From Sulfuritalea sp. (lineage in GTDB: Bacteria; Pseudomonadota; Gammaproteobacteria; Burkholderiales; Rhodocyclaceae), in contig JAUSCI010000006.1 of assembly GCA_030651305.1 (NCBI GenBank), positions 50,956 through 114,955 of the forward strand: DNA of 64,000 nucleotides. Reading direction: 5' to 3'. Each line of letters starts with the position of its first letter. Within the stretch, counting starts at the first letter, position 1. Under the pieces are notes generated by a model, which saw nothing but the letters and a program-made list of their open reading frames with translations, did no database searches and was not told the DNA's origin. The position numbers and the translations under genes are program-made. Below are positions 54,285 through 63,158 of the stretch, piece after piece.

Positions 54285-54965
54285 ATGCGGGTGCTCATCA
54301 TCGAGGATGAACTCGACATTGCCACCAACCTGTATGACCATCTCGAAGCTCGCGGACACAGCGTCGATCTGGCGCGCGATGGCCTGTCGGGCCTGCATCT
54401 CGCCGTATCGGAAAGCTTTGACGCGATAGTGCTTGATCTGGGCCTGCCCGGCATGGGCGGCCTGTGCGTATGCAAGAAGCTGAGGCAGGAAGTCTGCAGC
54501 GATGTGCCGGTACTGGTGCTGACGGCGCGCGACCTGCTCGATGACAAGTTGAAGGCCTTCGAATGCGGAGCCGACGACTATCTGGTCAAGCCGTTCGCCT
54601 TGCGCGAAGTGGAGGCGCGTCTCGATGCATTGGTGCGGCGGCGTTGCGGTCGCGTTACCGATCGCCGCGTGGTGGTCGACGATCTCATCTACGATCCGGC
54701 GACGCTCGCCGTTCAATTCGAGGGGCGGGCGGTGCACTTGTCGCGCAAGTGCCTGCGCCTGCTGGAAACCTTGCTGTCCGGACCCAACCGGGTTTTTTCC
54801 CGCGCCGATCTCGAACACGCCGCCTGGGGCGGCGAGCAGCCGATGAGCGACTCGCTGCGCAGTCACATGCATATCTTGCGGCGCGCTTTGACCGGTTCGA
54901 GCGGCTTATCCCCTATCGAGAACGTGCATGGCGTCGGCTATCGCATTGCCAAGCGCAGCGTCTAG
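54285..54965 (+). CDS. OmpR/PhoB-family response regulator
   Basis: A 226-residue two-component regulator: receiver domain with acidic pair Glu7/Asp8, phospho-acceptor Asp51 (IVLDLGLPG), Thr in LVLTARD and Lys in YLVKPFA. A C-terminal winged helix (ENVHGVGYRIAK) binds DNA. The gene starts 28 bp after bclA and overlaps the histidine kinase gene by 38 bp. The target is unknown; the neighbouring benzoate operon or transporter are candidates. Confidence 0.92.
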   Translation: MRVLIIEDELDIATNLYDHLEARGHSVDLARDGLSGLHLAVSESFDAIVLDLGLPGMGGLCVCKKLRQEVCSDVPVLVLTARDLLDDKLKAFECGADDYLVKPFALREVEARLDALVRRRCGRVTDRRVVVDDLIYDPATLAVQFEGRAVHLSRKCLRLLETLLSGPNRVFSRADLEHAAWGGEQPMSDSLRSHMHILRRALTGSSGLSPIENVHGVGYRIAKRSV

Positions 54966-56286
54966 CCTGCGCGTAAAGTTTGCTGCCAGCTTCGTGGCGG
55001 TCGGCATGCTGCTGGTTCTGTTGCATGCCTTTGCCGTACTGCTGACCAATCAGTACCAGGAAGCGGAATTGATCGATCAGATCGTTTCCGATGAAATGGA
55101 GGAGTTGATCGTCCAGTACGAGCGGCGCGAGATGGTGGCGTCGCCACCCTCGGCTACGTTGCGGCATTTCAACGTGCGTCCGGAAGGGGACGGGCAGAGC
55201 TTGCGCAAGTGGTTTCGTGCCAACTGGCTGACCAACAGCTACATCGCTCGCGACGCAGCGGAGCGCAGCCTGCTGCCGGCCGAACTGGGTGTACTGCGGC
55301 CGGGCTTTCACGACGTAGCCAGCGGCGGCGAGCGATTCCGGGTCGAAATGCGCGAGATCGGATCGGTGCAATTCTTTCTGGCCTATTCCGTCGAACATCA
55401 TGAAGGGCGTCTGGTCCAGTTCAAGCGAGCCCTTGCCGCCAGTGTCATCGCGACCGCGATCCTGAGCACTTTTGTCGGCTTGTGGCTTGCCAGACGGCTT
55501 ACCGGACAGGTTGCCGATCTGGCGGCGCGTGTCGAGCGCCTGCATGACGGCAGTGCCGACGAAGTACTCGAGCTGCACTATCCGGATCGCGAGGTGGCGG
55601 CGCTGGCGAGTGCATTCGATGCCTTTCAGCGGCGCATGGCCCTGTTGCTGGAGCGCGAGCGTGCCTTCACTGCCGATGTCAGCCATGAACTGCGTACTCC
55701 GCTGACCTCGATTCAGACCAGCAGCGAACTGATGCTGGATGACGAGAGCCTTTCGCCAAAATCACGCGAGCGGGTCGCCAAGATTGCGCGGGCGTCTGCC
55801 CGTTTGTCCGAACTGGTGAACGCTTTCCTGGTGCTGGCTCGCGAACAGGCTGGCGGCTCCCATAGCGAGCTCGACTTGCGAGGTTGCGTCGATGATGCGG
55901 TCGAACAGGTTCGCGAACGCGCCGAGGCCAAGGGCTTGAGCCTTGAGGTGAATGTACCCGAGGGCATGCGGGTCTGGGCGCCACAGAACGCGCTGCGCGT
56001 GGTGTTGTCGAATTTGCTGGCGAACGCCGTGAGCTACACCGACAAAGGCCTGATTTCACTGAGGGTGGCGAACGGGAGCGTCGAAATCGCCGACACCGGT
56101 TCAGGCATGACCACCGAAAAAATTCATGAGCTGTTTAGGCGTTTTCATCGGGGCGACGGCGGGCGTGGTGAAGGTTTCGGACTGGGTCTGGCTATCGTCA
56201 AGCGCATCTGCGAGCAGACCGGATGGCCGATTGCCGTCGAGGATTGTCCGGGCGGCGGCACCTGTGTGAGAGTCGGGCCGATTTGA
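54928..56286 (+). CDS. Membrane sensor histidine kinase
   Basis: A 452-residue kinase. Two transmembrane helices (about residues 17-40 and 167-188) enclose a periplasmic sensor region of about 125 residues. They are followed by HAMP, the H-box ADVSHELRTPLTSIQ with His253, the N-box VVLSNLLANAVSYT, ADTGSGMT and GFGLGLAIVKRI. It overlaps the regulator gene, so the two form a coupled pair. The periplasmic signal is unknown. The first codons overlap the preceding gene, and a shorter start is possible. Confidence 0.9.
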   Translation: MASAIALPSAASSLRVKFAASFVAVGMLLVLLHAFAVLLTNQYQEAELIDQIVSDEMEELIVQYERREMVASPPSATLRHFNVRPEGDGQSLRKWFRANWLTNSYIARDAAERSLLPAELGVLRPGFHDVASGGERFRVEMREIGSVQFFLAYSVEHHEGRLVQFKRALAASVIATAILSTFVGLWLARRLTGQVADLAARVERLHDGSADEVLELHYPDREVAALASAFDAFQRRMALLLERERAFTADVSHELRTPLTSIQTSSELMLDDESLSPKSRERVAKIARASARLSELVNAFLVLAREQAGGSHSELDLRGCVDDAVEQVRERAEAKGLSLEVNVPEGMRVWAPQNALRVVLSNLLANAVSYTDKGLISLRVANGSVEIADTGSGMTTEKIHELFRRFHRGDGGRGEGFGLGLAIVKRICEQTGWPIAVEDCPGGGTCVRVGPI

Positions 56287-56462
56287 CAAATTATTCACAA
56301 AGTCATGACCCTTACTTGACACGGGTCGCATTACCATCTGCCGGAACATGCATTGGCAGAAATCTGCCGAGCAGAACCCGGACGACGATCCGGGAAAGCC
56401 GGTAGTCCGGGAATTCCGGTTGACGCAGGCGTACGAAGTTCGAGCTTGCGAAGGAGGGGATA

Positions 56463-56654
56463 ATGCTGGAAGGTTGCGTACCATGGCCGGCTGATCTGGC
56501 TGCCCGCTACCGCGCCCGCGGTTGGTGGGAAGGCATCACCATTCCTGAAATGCTGGCGCGCAGCGCCGCCCGTGCTCCGGAGAAGACGGCGCTCGTCAGC
56601 GGCAACTCCTGTCTGAGCTACCGGCATCCGGTTGAAACTTTGGATCGCCTATAA
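56463..56654 (+). pseudogene. N-terminal remnant of an AMP-forming aryl-acid ligase
   Basis: A 63-residue frame: LEGCVPWPADLAARYRARG, WWEGITIPEMLARSAARAPEK and TALVSGNSCLSYR match the start of DHB-AMP ligase-like/aryl-CoA ligases, then it breaks into HPVETLDRL and stops. A strong AAGGAGGGG ribosome site is still present. No later domain of such a ligase follows; an ABC transporter begins 180 bp downstream. Probably a deletion remnant. Confidence 0.6.
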
Positions 56655-56835
56655 GATGACGGGGGAGGCCGGTGGTGCGTTGGCGTGAATTCTCGTTGCG
56701 TTCAAGCAGGGTGCATGCCTTCCCGATTGGCTTGACGCACAGGTGCGGAAGTGTTGTGATAGCAAGTCGATAAACGATTCGGGCGCAAGATCTGTTGCGT
56801 CATGTCCGAAACAATTTTGAGTGAGGAGAAATACG

Positions 56836-58044
56836 ATGGAAAAGAATGAGAAATCGGGTTACGCCCGCCGCGACTTCCTGCTCGGAAGCACTGCCTTTGC
56901 TGGCGCGACATTGGCCGGCGCGATGTTGCCGACGGGAATGGCATTGGCCCAGCAGGCGAAATTGAAAATCGGCCTGATGCTCCCGTATACCGGAACCTAT
57001 GCCGGACTGGGCGTCGCGATTACCAACGGTTTCAAGCTGGCGGTCGAGGAGCGCGGCGGCAAGCTCGGCGGTCGCGAGATCGAATGGTTCACGGTAGATG
57101 ACGAGTCCAATCCGGCCAAGGCGCCGGAGAACGCCAATAAGCTGGTGCAGCGCGACAAGGTCGACGTCGTCATCGGTACGGTGCATTCGGGCGTGGTGAT
57201 GGGCATGGCCAAGGTACTGCGCGAATCCGGCACCCTGTGGATCAATCCCAACGGCGGCGCCGGCGCGATGACCGGTGAGGCGTGCGCGCCCAACTTCTTC
57301 CGCACCTCCTTCTCCAATTGGCAGACTACCCACGCGCTCGGCAAGGTACTCAAGGCCAAGGGCCACAAGACGGCCGTGTTCATTACCTGGAAGTACGCCG
57401 CCGGTGAGGAGATGATGCAGGGCTTCAAGGAAGGTTTCGAGACGGAAGGCGGCAAGCTGACCAAGGAACTCTACGTGCCATTCCCGCAGGTCGAGTTTCA
57501 GGCGCTGCTGACCGAAATTGCGAGTATCAAACCGGATGCCGTAGTGGCCTTTTTTGCCGGCGGTGGCGCGGCCAAATTTCTCAAGGATTATCAGGCAGCC
57601 GGTCTCAAGGGCAAGATTCCGCTGTATGGATCGGGCTTCCTCACCGATGGCGTGCTGGAAGCGGTGGGCGATGCCGGCGAAGGCGTCGAAACCACGCTGC
57701 ACTATGCCGACGGTCTCGATACGAAAAAGGACAAGGCCTTCCGCCTGGCCTATGCCAAGGACTTCAAGATGCAGCCGGACGTGTATGCGGTGCAGGGCTA
57801 CGACGCCGGCCAGTTGCTGGCCGCCGGTCTCGATGCCGTCAAGGGCAATGTCGCCGACAGGGCTGGCGTGATCAAGGCCATGGAGGCGGCGAAGATCGAC
57901 AGCCCGCGGGGGCAATGGACCTTGTCCAAGGCGCATAACCCCGTGCAGGACATGTACCTGCGCAAGGTGGTCGGCAAGGAGAACAAGGTCCAGGGCGTGG
58001 CATGGAAGGCCTTGGCCGATCCGGCGCGCGGCTGCAAGGCGTAG
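56836..58044 (+). CDS. Solute-binding protein of second ABC importer, Tat-type signal
   Basis: A 402-residue type I periplasmic binding protein. The leader carries a twin-arginine motif (ARRDFLLGS) before a hydrophobic stretch ending ALAQQ, pointing to Tat rather than Sec export. Then KIGLMLPYTGTYAGLG, NGFKLAVEERGGKLGGREIE and DVVIGTVHSGVVMGM. It is related to binding proteins for benzoate-like and other aromatic acids. ATG 56836 has GAGGAGAA upstream. A terminator follows, so the permease genes are read from a separate promoter or by read-through. Confidence 0.87.
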   Translation: MEKNEKSGYARRDFLLGSTAFAGATLAGAMLPTGMALAQQAKLKIGLMLPYTGTYAGLGVAITNGFKLAVEERGGKLGGREIEWFTVDDESNPAKAPENANKLVQRDKVDVVIGTVHSGVVMGMAKVLRESGTLWINPNGGAGAMTGEACAPNFFRTSFSNWQTTHALGKVLKAKGHKTAVFITWKYAAGEEMMQGFKEGFETEGGKLTKELYVPFPQVEFQALLTEIASIKPDAVVAFFAGGGAAKFLKDYQAAGLKGKIPLYGSGFLTDGVLEAVGDAGEGVETTLHYADGLDTKKDKAFRLAYAKDFKMQPDVYAVQGYDAGQLLAAGLDAVKGNVADRAGVIKAMEAAKIDSPRGQWTLSKAHNPVQDMYLRKVVGKENKVQGVAWKALADPARGCKA

Positions 58045-58059
58045 TTCGGTCGAAGCAGA

Positions 58060-58086
58060 AGGCGGCAGGGTCTGCCGCCTTTTTTA
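58060..58086 (+). terminator. Terminator after the binding-protein gene
   Basis: A 9-bp stem AGGCGGCAG / CTGCCGCCT with a GGT loop, followed by six T residues. Confidence 0.9.
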
Positions 58087-58159
58087 GTCCCCGGCTCTTG
58101 CCGGGGACCGTATCCCCTGGCGGGATTACGTCTCCAAACATGCGCGTCCGACTAAAATC

Positions 58160-58183
58160 GGCGTCCCGCCAGCGCCGACTCCT
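58160..58183 (+). repeat. Dispersed 24-bp repeat, copy 8
   Basis: Copy with CGCCAGCGCCGACTCCT, ending 14 bp before the livH-like start codon. It occupies the place where a ribosome site would be expected; none of good quality is visible. Confidence 0.7.
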
Positions 58184-58197
58184 GAATTTCCAACCCC

Positions 58198-59064
58198 ATG
58201 GATTTCGCTTTTTTCCTCATCCAGTTGCTTAACGGCCTGCAATACGGGCTGCTGCTGTTCCTCGTCGCCAGCGGCCTGACGCTGGTGTTCGGCATCATGG
58301 GCATCATCAACCTGGCGCATGGCAGTTTCTACATGGTCGGCGCCTACCTGGCCTGGTCGCTGTCGAGCCTGACCGGCAGCCTGGCCGCCGCCATCCTGCT
58401 GGCCATTCCGCTGACGGTGATCCTCGGTATGGCGCTGGAGCGCCTTTTGTTCCGCCATCTCTATCAACGCGACCATCTCTACCAGGTGCTGCTGACCTAC
58501 GGCCTGATTCTGGTTTTCGAAGAACTGCGCAGCATCATATGGGGCGATGACGTGCACGGCGTCGTCGTGCCGGCGCTGCTCAATGCCTCGATTCCGCTGA
58601 CGGACAACCTCTCTTACCCGGTCTATCGCCTCGCCATCTCGGGTGTCTGCCTGTTGCTGGCGGCCGGACTTTATTTCCTGATCCAGAAAACGCGACTGGG
58701 CATGATGATTCGCGCCGGGGCCAGCAACCGCGACATGGTTCAGTCGCTGGGCATCGACATCAAGCTGATCTACACGCTGGTGTTTGCGCTCGGCATTGCG
58801 CTGGCGGCGTTTGCCGGCATGATCAACGCGCCGCTGTCCTCGGTGTTTCCCAACATGGGCAGCCAGGTGCTGATCATCTGCTTCGTGGTCGTCGTGATCG
58901 GCGGTATCGGTTCGGTCAAGGGCGCCATGGCCGCTTCCCTGATGATCGGTCTGGGAGAGACTTTCGGCCAGGTGCTTATGCCCGATTTCGCCGGCATGAT
59001 CGTCTATGTGCTGATGGCAATCGTGCTGGTATGGCGGCCGGAAGGCCTGTTCGGGCGGGCCTGA
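58198..59064 (+). CDS. ABC transporter permease, LivH-like (second importer)
   Basis: A 288-residue permease with LLNGLQYGLLLFLVASGLTL, NLAHGSFYMVGAYLAW and the late loop IGGIGSVKGAMAASLMIGLGE. First of four tightly packed transporter genes. The binding-protein gene lies upstream beyond a terminator. Cargo probably benzoate or a related aromatic acid, from the position beside bclA. Confidence 0.88.
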   Translation: MDFAFFLIQLLNGLQYGLLLFLVASGLTLVFGIMGIINLAHGSFYMVGAYLAWSLSSLTGSLAAAILLAIPLTVILGMALERLLFRHLYQRDHLYQVLLTYGLILVFEELRSIIWGDDVHGVVVPALLNASIPLTDNLSYPVYRLAISGVCLLLAAGLYFLIQKTRLGMMIRAGASNRDMVQSLGIDIKLIYTLVFALGIALAAFAGMINAPLSSVFPNMGSQVLIICFVVVVIGGIGSVKGAMAASLMIGLGETFGQVLMPDFAGMIVYVLMAIVLVWRPEGLFGRA

Positions 59065-59068
59065 GAAT

Positions 59069-60058
59069 ATGCCGAATGCCCGGCTGACCGCTTGGCTGCC
59101 CTATTTTGTTGTCGGCCTGCTCGCCCTGTTTCCCATGGTCGAGAGCACGTTCTACACGCAGTTGCTGACCAAGGTGCTGATCATGGCCATTTTTGCCATG
59201 AGCCTCGATCTGCTGGTCGGCTATACCGGGCTCGTCAGCTTCGGCCATGCCGCCTACTTCGGCCTTGCCGGCTATGCCCTGGCGCTGATGGCGCCGAAGT
59301 ACGAGACGGTCAGCCTGTGGTGGTCACTGCCTGCCGCGATAGGGGTTTGCGCCTTGTTCGCGCTCGTTACCGGTACGCTGGTGCTGCGCACGCGCGGCAT
59401 CTACTTCATCATGGTCACGCTGGCTTTCGCCCAGATGCTGTTTTTCATCTTCCACGACACCAAGATCGGTGGCGGGTCGGACGGCATCTACATCTACGCC
59501 AAGCCGGTGATGAAGCTGGGCGATGCCGTCCTGCTCGATCTGGAAAAACTGCAGAATTTCTACTGGCTGGTGCTGGCGCTGACGGCACTGGTTTACCTGC
59601 TGCTGCACCGCGTGCTCGGGTCGACATTCGGCCGCGCCTTGCTCGGCATCAAGGTCAATGAACATCGCATGCGAGCGCTGGGCTTCCCGGTATTTCGCTA
59701 CCAGCTGGCGAGCTTTACGCTCTCGGGTGCGCTGGCAGGCGTGGCAGGGTATCTGGCCGCTGCGCAGTATGGTTTCGTGAATCCGGAGATATTGTCCTGG
59801 CATCAGTCCGGCGCGGTGCTCATGATGGTCATCCTGGGCGGCATGGGGTCGCTGTACGGGGCGGTGATCGGTGCCTTTGCCTTCGTTCTGTTGCAGGAAG
59901 TGCTGTCGAATCAGGCCTGGTTCGGCATTGCCGCCAAGCATTGGCAACTCGCGATGGGCATCTTCATCATGCTGGTGGCCCTCTACCTGCCGCAAGGTCT
60001 TGCCGGTCTGCTGCAACAGTTCGGTAGAAAGCCCGTGACGGAGATCGCCGATGAGTGA
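59069..60058 (+). CDS. ABC transporter permease, LivM-like (second importer)
   Basis: A 329-residue LivM-like permease with SLDLLVGYTGLVSFGHAAYFG, YFIMVTLAFAQM and ILGGMGSLYGAVIGAFAF. It overlaps the next ATPase gene by eight bases. Forms the channel with the gene at 58198. Confidence 0.88.
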   Translation: MPNARLTAWLPYFVVGLLALFPMVESTFYTQLLTKVLIMAIFAMSLDLLVGYTGLVSFGHAAYFGLAGYALALMAPKYETVSLWWSLPAAIGVCALFALVTGTLVLRTRGIYFIMVTLAFAQMLFFIFHDTKIGGGSDGIYIYAKPVMKLGDAVLLDLEKLQNFYWLVLALTALVYLLLHRVLGSTFGRALLGIKVNEHRMRALGFPVFRYQLASFTLSGALAGVAGYLAAAQYGFVNPEILSWHQSGAVLMMVILGGMGSLYGAVIGAFAFVLLQEVLSNQAWFGIAAKHWQLAMGIFIMLVALYLPQGLAGLLQQFGRKPVTEIADE

Positions 60059-60815
60059 GACGCCGATCCTTCAAACCAGGGCGCTGACCAGGCGCTTCGG
60101 CGGACTGGTGGCGGTGAGCGATGTTTCGCTCGATTTGTACGTGGGTGAAATCCATGTTGTCATCGGGCCCAACGGCGCCGGCAAGACAACCCTGACCAAC
60201 CTGCTGTCAGGCGATCTGCCGCCCACTTCCGGCGAAGTGATGTTCGAGGGTCGCGACATCGCCGGTTGCAGCTCCGACCATATCTCGCGTCTTGGCATCG
60301 GTCGCAGCTATCAGAAGACCAACATCTTTCTGCCATTCACGGTGTTCGAGAATTGCCGCCTCGCGGCGCAATCGCGGACGCCGAATGCCACGCGGGTTTT
60401 TCACCGGGCTGGCGGCTACCCCGAGATCAACCGGCGGGCGGAGGAAGCGATGGCGGCTGCCGGTCTCGACAAGCGAGCCGAACGTATTGCCGCCACCCTT
60501 TCGCATGGCGAGCAGCGCCAACTGGAGATTGCCATGTGTCTGGCAACCCAGCCGCGGGTGCTGCTGCTGGACGAGCCGCTGGCCGGCATGGGGCCGCATG
60601 AATCGCAGCGCATGGTGGAACTGATCAAGGGATTGACGGCGGACCACGCCATCATGCTGATCGAGCACGATATGGATGCCGTATTCGCGCTGGCGCACCG
60701 GCTTACGGTCATGGTCAACGGCGAGGTTCTGGAATCCGGAACCCCGGAAGCCGTCCGTTCCAGCCCGGCCGTGCAACTGGCCTATCTCGGCGGCGAGGAA
60801 ATTCTGCATGACTGA
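60051..60815 (+). CDS. ABC transporter ATPase, LivG-like (second importer)
   Basis: A 254-residue ATPase with Walker A GPNGAGKTT, LGIGRSYQKTN (Q-loop), the LivG-type signature LSHGEQRQLEIAMCLA and Walker B VLLLDEPLAGMG. Overlaps both neighbours by eight bases. Confidence 0.9.
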   Translation: MSETPILQTRALTRRFGGLVAVSDVSLDLYVGEIHVVIGPNGAGKTTLTNLLSGDLPPTSGEVMFEGRDIAGCSSDHISRLGIGRSYQKTNIFLPFTVFENCRLAAQSRTPNATRVFHRAGGYPEINRRAEEAMAAAGLDKRAERIAATLSHGEQRQLEIAMCLATQPRVLLLDEPLAGMGPHESQRMVELIKGLTADHAIMLIEHDMDAVFALAHRLTVMVNGEVLESGTPEAVRSSPAVQLAYLGGEEILHD

Positions 60816-61521
60816 CACGCTCCTGCAAGCCAGCAGCCTGCACACCTACTACGGCGTCAGCCACATCCTGCACGGCGTCGATTTTTCTGCGCGCAAGGGC
60901 GAAACCGTCGGCCTGATGGGTCGCAACGGCATGGGCAAGACGACGCTGCTGAAGACCATGCTCGGCCTGGTGCGTCCGCGCGAGGGGCAGGTTCGGGTAC
61001 GCGGCGAGGACATGACCCAGGCGGCAACCCATGCCATTGCCCGTCGCGGCATAGCCTACGTGCCGGAAGGCCGCGGCATATTTCCCAATCTGTCGGTACG
61101 CGAGAATCTGGTGATGGCGGCGCGTGCCGGTGTGGATGGCCATCGCGAGTGGGACTTCGATCGCGTCATTGATACCTTTCCCCGTCTTGGCGAGCGTCTG
61201 AGCAACGGCGGGGCGCAGCTTTCCGGCGGCGAGCAGCAGATGCTGACCATCGGCCGCGCGCTGATGACCAATCCCGATCTGCTGATTCTCGATGAAGCCA
61301 CCGAGGGACTGGCGCCGCTGATCGCCCGGGAGATCTGGAGCATCATCAAGACCATCCGCGCTTCCGGCATCGCCACCGTGATCGTGGACAAGAATTACGC
61401 GGCTGTCATGGCGCTGGCGGATCGCAGCGTGGTGCTGGTGAAGGGCAGGGTGGCATTTGCCGGGGCCTCCAGCGAGCTTTCGGAGAATCAGGAACTGATG
61501 CACCGTTTTCTCGGAGTCTGA
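60808..61521 (+). CDS. ABC transporter ATPase, LivF-like (second importer)
   Basis: A 237-residue ATPase with Walker A GRNGMGKTT, IAYVPEGRGIFPNLSV, signature LSGGEQQML and Walker B LLILDEATEG. It has no N-terminal extension, unlike the LivF of the pad-linked importer. ATG 60808 overlaps the LivG-like stop. Confidence 0.9.
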   Translation: MTDTLLQASSLHTYYGVSHILHGVDFSARKGETVGLMGRNGMGKTTLLKTMLGLVRPREGQVRVRGEDMTQAATHAIARRGIAYVPEGRGIFPNLSVRENLVMAARAGVDGHREWDFDRVIDTFPRLGERLSNGGAQLSGGEQQMLTIGRALMTNPDLLILDEATEGLAPLIAREIWSIIKTIRASGIATVIVDKNYAAVMALADRSVVLVKGRVAFAGASSELSENQELMHRFLGV

Positions 61522-61524
61522 GGC

Positions 61525-62334
61525 GTGCATAGCGGCTTCGTTCAAGTCTGCGGCCGGAATCTCGAATACCAGCTGATTCCGGCCCACCAGATCAACCGGC
61601 CGACCCTGGTGCTGCTGCACGAAGGCCTCGGATCGATTGCCATGTGGCGCGACTTTCCGTCCCGCCTGGCGACGGCCACGGGTTGCCGCACGCTGGTCTA
61701 TTCGCGCTACGGCTACGGCCAGTCCGACCGGCTCGTGGAGCCATTCGGCACTGACTACATGCACCGCGAGGCACGCGAAACCCTGCCCGAGGTGCTGGCT
61801 GCCCTGCATATCGAGAACCCGGTGCTGGTAGGCCATTCCGATGGCGCCTCGATCGCCCTGCTGCATGCCGGGGCTGGCCACAAGGTGGCGGGCATGGTCG
61901 TCATGGCCCCGCACTGCTTCGTTGAGGACATTTCGATCCGCAGCATTGCGGCGGCCAAGGTGGCTTTCGAGACAACCGATTTGCCGGCCAAGCTCGGCAG
62001 GTATCACCGCGATGTCGAGCGCACTTTCTGGGGCTGGAACGACATCTGGCTGCATCCGGATTTCCGCGCCTGGAACATCGAGGACTGCCTGCCGCAGATC
62101 CGCTGCCCCATTCTGGCGATCCAGGGCGAGGACGACGAATACGGCACGATGGCGCAGATCGAAGCGATCGCCGCCGGCGCCACGGCCGCGCCGGATGTCG
62201 AACTGCTCAAGCTGGCCGATTGCCGGCATTCCGCGCACAAGGACCAGACCGTGGCCGTGATCGAGGCGATCAACCGCTTCGTGGAAAACCTCGATATCGC
62301 CGTCCCGCCATCCGCAGCGGCGAGGAGAGAGTAG
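61525..62334 (+). CDS. Alpha/beta-hydrolase
   Basis: A 269-residue alpha/beta-hydrolase with oxyanion segment LLHEGLGSIAMW, nucleophile elbow GHSDGAS, acid in AIQGEDDEYG and catalytic His in CRHSAHKDQ. The GTG start 61525 directly follows the livF-like stop, so it is probably co-transcribed with the transporter. It might hydrolyse an ester or thioester of the imported aromatic compound; the substrate cannot be read from sequence. Confidence 0.82.
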   Translation: MHSGFVQVCGRNLEYQLIPAHQINRPTLVLLHEGLGSIAMWRDFPSRLATATGCRTLVYSRYGYGQSDRLVEPFGTDYMHREARETLPEVLAALHIENPVLVGHSDGASIALLHAGAGHKVAGMVVMAPHCFVEDISIRSIAAAKVAFETTDLPAKLGRYHRDVERTFWGWNDIWLHPDFRAWNIEDCLPQIRCPILAIQGEDDEYGTMAQIEAIAAGATAAPDVELLKLADCRHSAHKDQTVAVIEAINRFVENLDIAVPPSAAARRE

Positions 62335-62432
62335 TTTGCTCGACCGCCCTGCTGCGCAGGGGCATTATCAGCGCCAGCGCGGTGCGTCCCTGCGGGAACT
62401 TTCTGATTGACACCGGCACACATAGATTTGCA

Positions 62433-62452
62433 TGTGCCCGCAAAAGGGCACA
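62433..62452. promoter_or_regulatory. Palindrome upstream of the phd-like antitoxin gene
   Basis: TGTGCCC (62433-62439) and GGGCACA (62446-62452), 7-bp perfect arms with a 6-bp gap, about 40 bp before the antitoxin start. No T-tract, so an autoregulatory operator is likelier than a terminator. Confidence 0.45.
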
Positions 62453-62490
62453 CAATACAGCACCTTTTCGAGTACCAAATGAGGCATGCC

Positions 62491-62814
62491 ATGGAACAGG
62501 TTCTCGCCAACCGCTCGGTCAGCATCACCGAACTGAAACGCAGCCCCAGCACCGTCCTGGAACAGGCCGGCATGGAACCCGTGGCCGTGCTCAACCACAA
62601 TCGGCCCGCGGCCTACCTGCTCTCCCCCGCAGTCTATGAGTCAATGCTCGAACGCCTGAATGCCGATCTGCGCGCGGCAATACGGGAAGGCATCGACAGC
62701 GGTCCGGCGATAGCCGCCGCTGATCTGTTCGCCGAACTGAACGACCGCTACGCGGAACCGAAGCCTTCGACTCCGAAGCAATCCGCCAAGGCCCGCGGCA
62801 AGCGCGCGGCCTGA
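62491..62814 (+). CDS. Phd/YefM-family antitoxin
   Basis: A 107-residue antitoxin: N-terminal DNA-binding part RSVSITELKRSPSTVLEQAG and AVLNHNRPAAYLLSPAVYESM are family landmarks. The C-terminal tail is longer than average and ends in a basic segment (KQSAKARGKRAA). ATG 62491 was chosen because the family starts at about VLANRSV; ATG 62479 is possible. The stop overlaps the toxin start (TGATG). Confidence 0.83.
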   Translation: MEQVLANRSVSITELKRSPSTVLEQAGMEPVAVLNHNRPAAYLLSPAVYESMLERLNADLRAAIREGIDSGPAIAAADLFAELNDRYAEPKPSTPKQSAKARGKRAA

Positions 62815-63122
62815 TGGCGGCCGTAACTTTTTCGCCAAAGTCCCGGCAAGACCTGCTCGACATCGGCGACTACATCGCCAAGGACAGTCGGGTCAATGCC
62901 CGGCGCTTTGTAGCCAGGCTGGCCGATCAGTGCAAGCGGATTGGCCGCGCCCCGCTCGGCTACGTCGGCAGGGATGATTTGGCGCCCGGTCTGCGGATGG
63001 CGGCGCTGGATCGCTATGTGATTTTCTTTCGCGTGATCGACGGCGTGGTTCGCATCGAACGCGTGCTGCATGGCGCCCGCAACCTGCCGGTTGTGCTGGG
63101 CCAGCCCGTTGACGCTACGTGA
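62814..63122 (+). CDS. RelE/ParE-family toxin
   Basis: A 102-residue toxin with FSPKSRQDLLDIGDYIAKDS near the N-terminus, GLRMAALDRYVIFFRVIDG and VRIERVLHGARNLPVVL. The motif pattern is ParE-like (gyrase-targeting) more than RelE-like. It is translationally coupled to the antitoxin. Confidence 0.85.
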   Translation: MAAVTFSPKSRQDLLDIGDYIAKDSRVNARRFVARLADQCKRIGRAPLGYVGRDDLAPGLRMAALDRYVIFFRVIDGVVRIERVLHGARNLPVVLGQPVDAT

Positions 63123-63134
63123 GGCGGAAATGCC

Positions 63135-63158
63135 GCCGTAGTGCCAGCGCCGACTTTC
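63135..63158 (+). repeat. Dispersed 24-bp repeat, copy 9
   Basis: Copy with GTGCCAGCGCCGACTTTC, located between the toxin gene and the truncated higA-like fragment. Its last base is also the first base of that fragment's stop codon. Confidence 0.7.

Noticed and set aside
62296..62307. GCCGTCCCGCCA at the end of the alpha/beta-hydrolase gene, identical to half of one repeat variant
   Set aside because: The core CAGCGCCGACT does not follow; a 12-base GC-rich match in coding sequence is weak.
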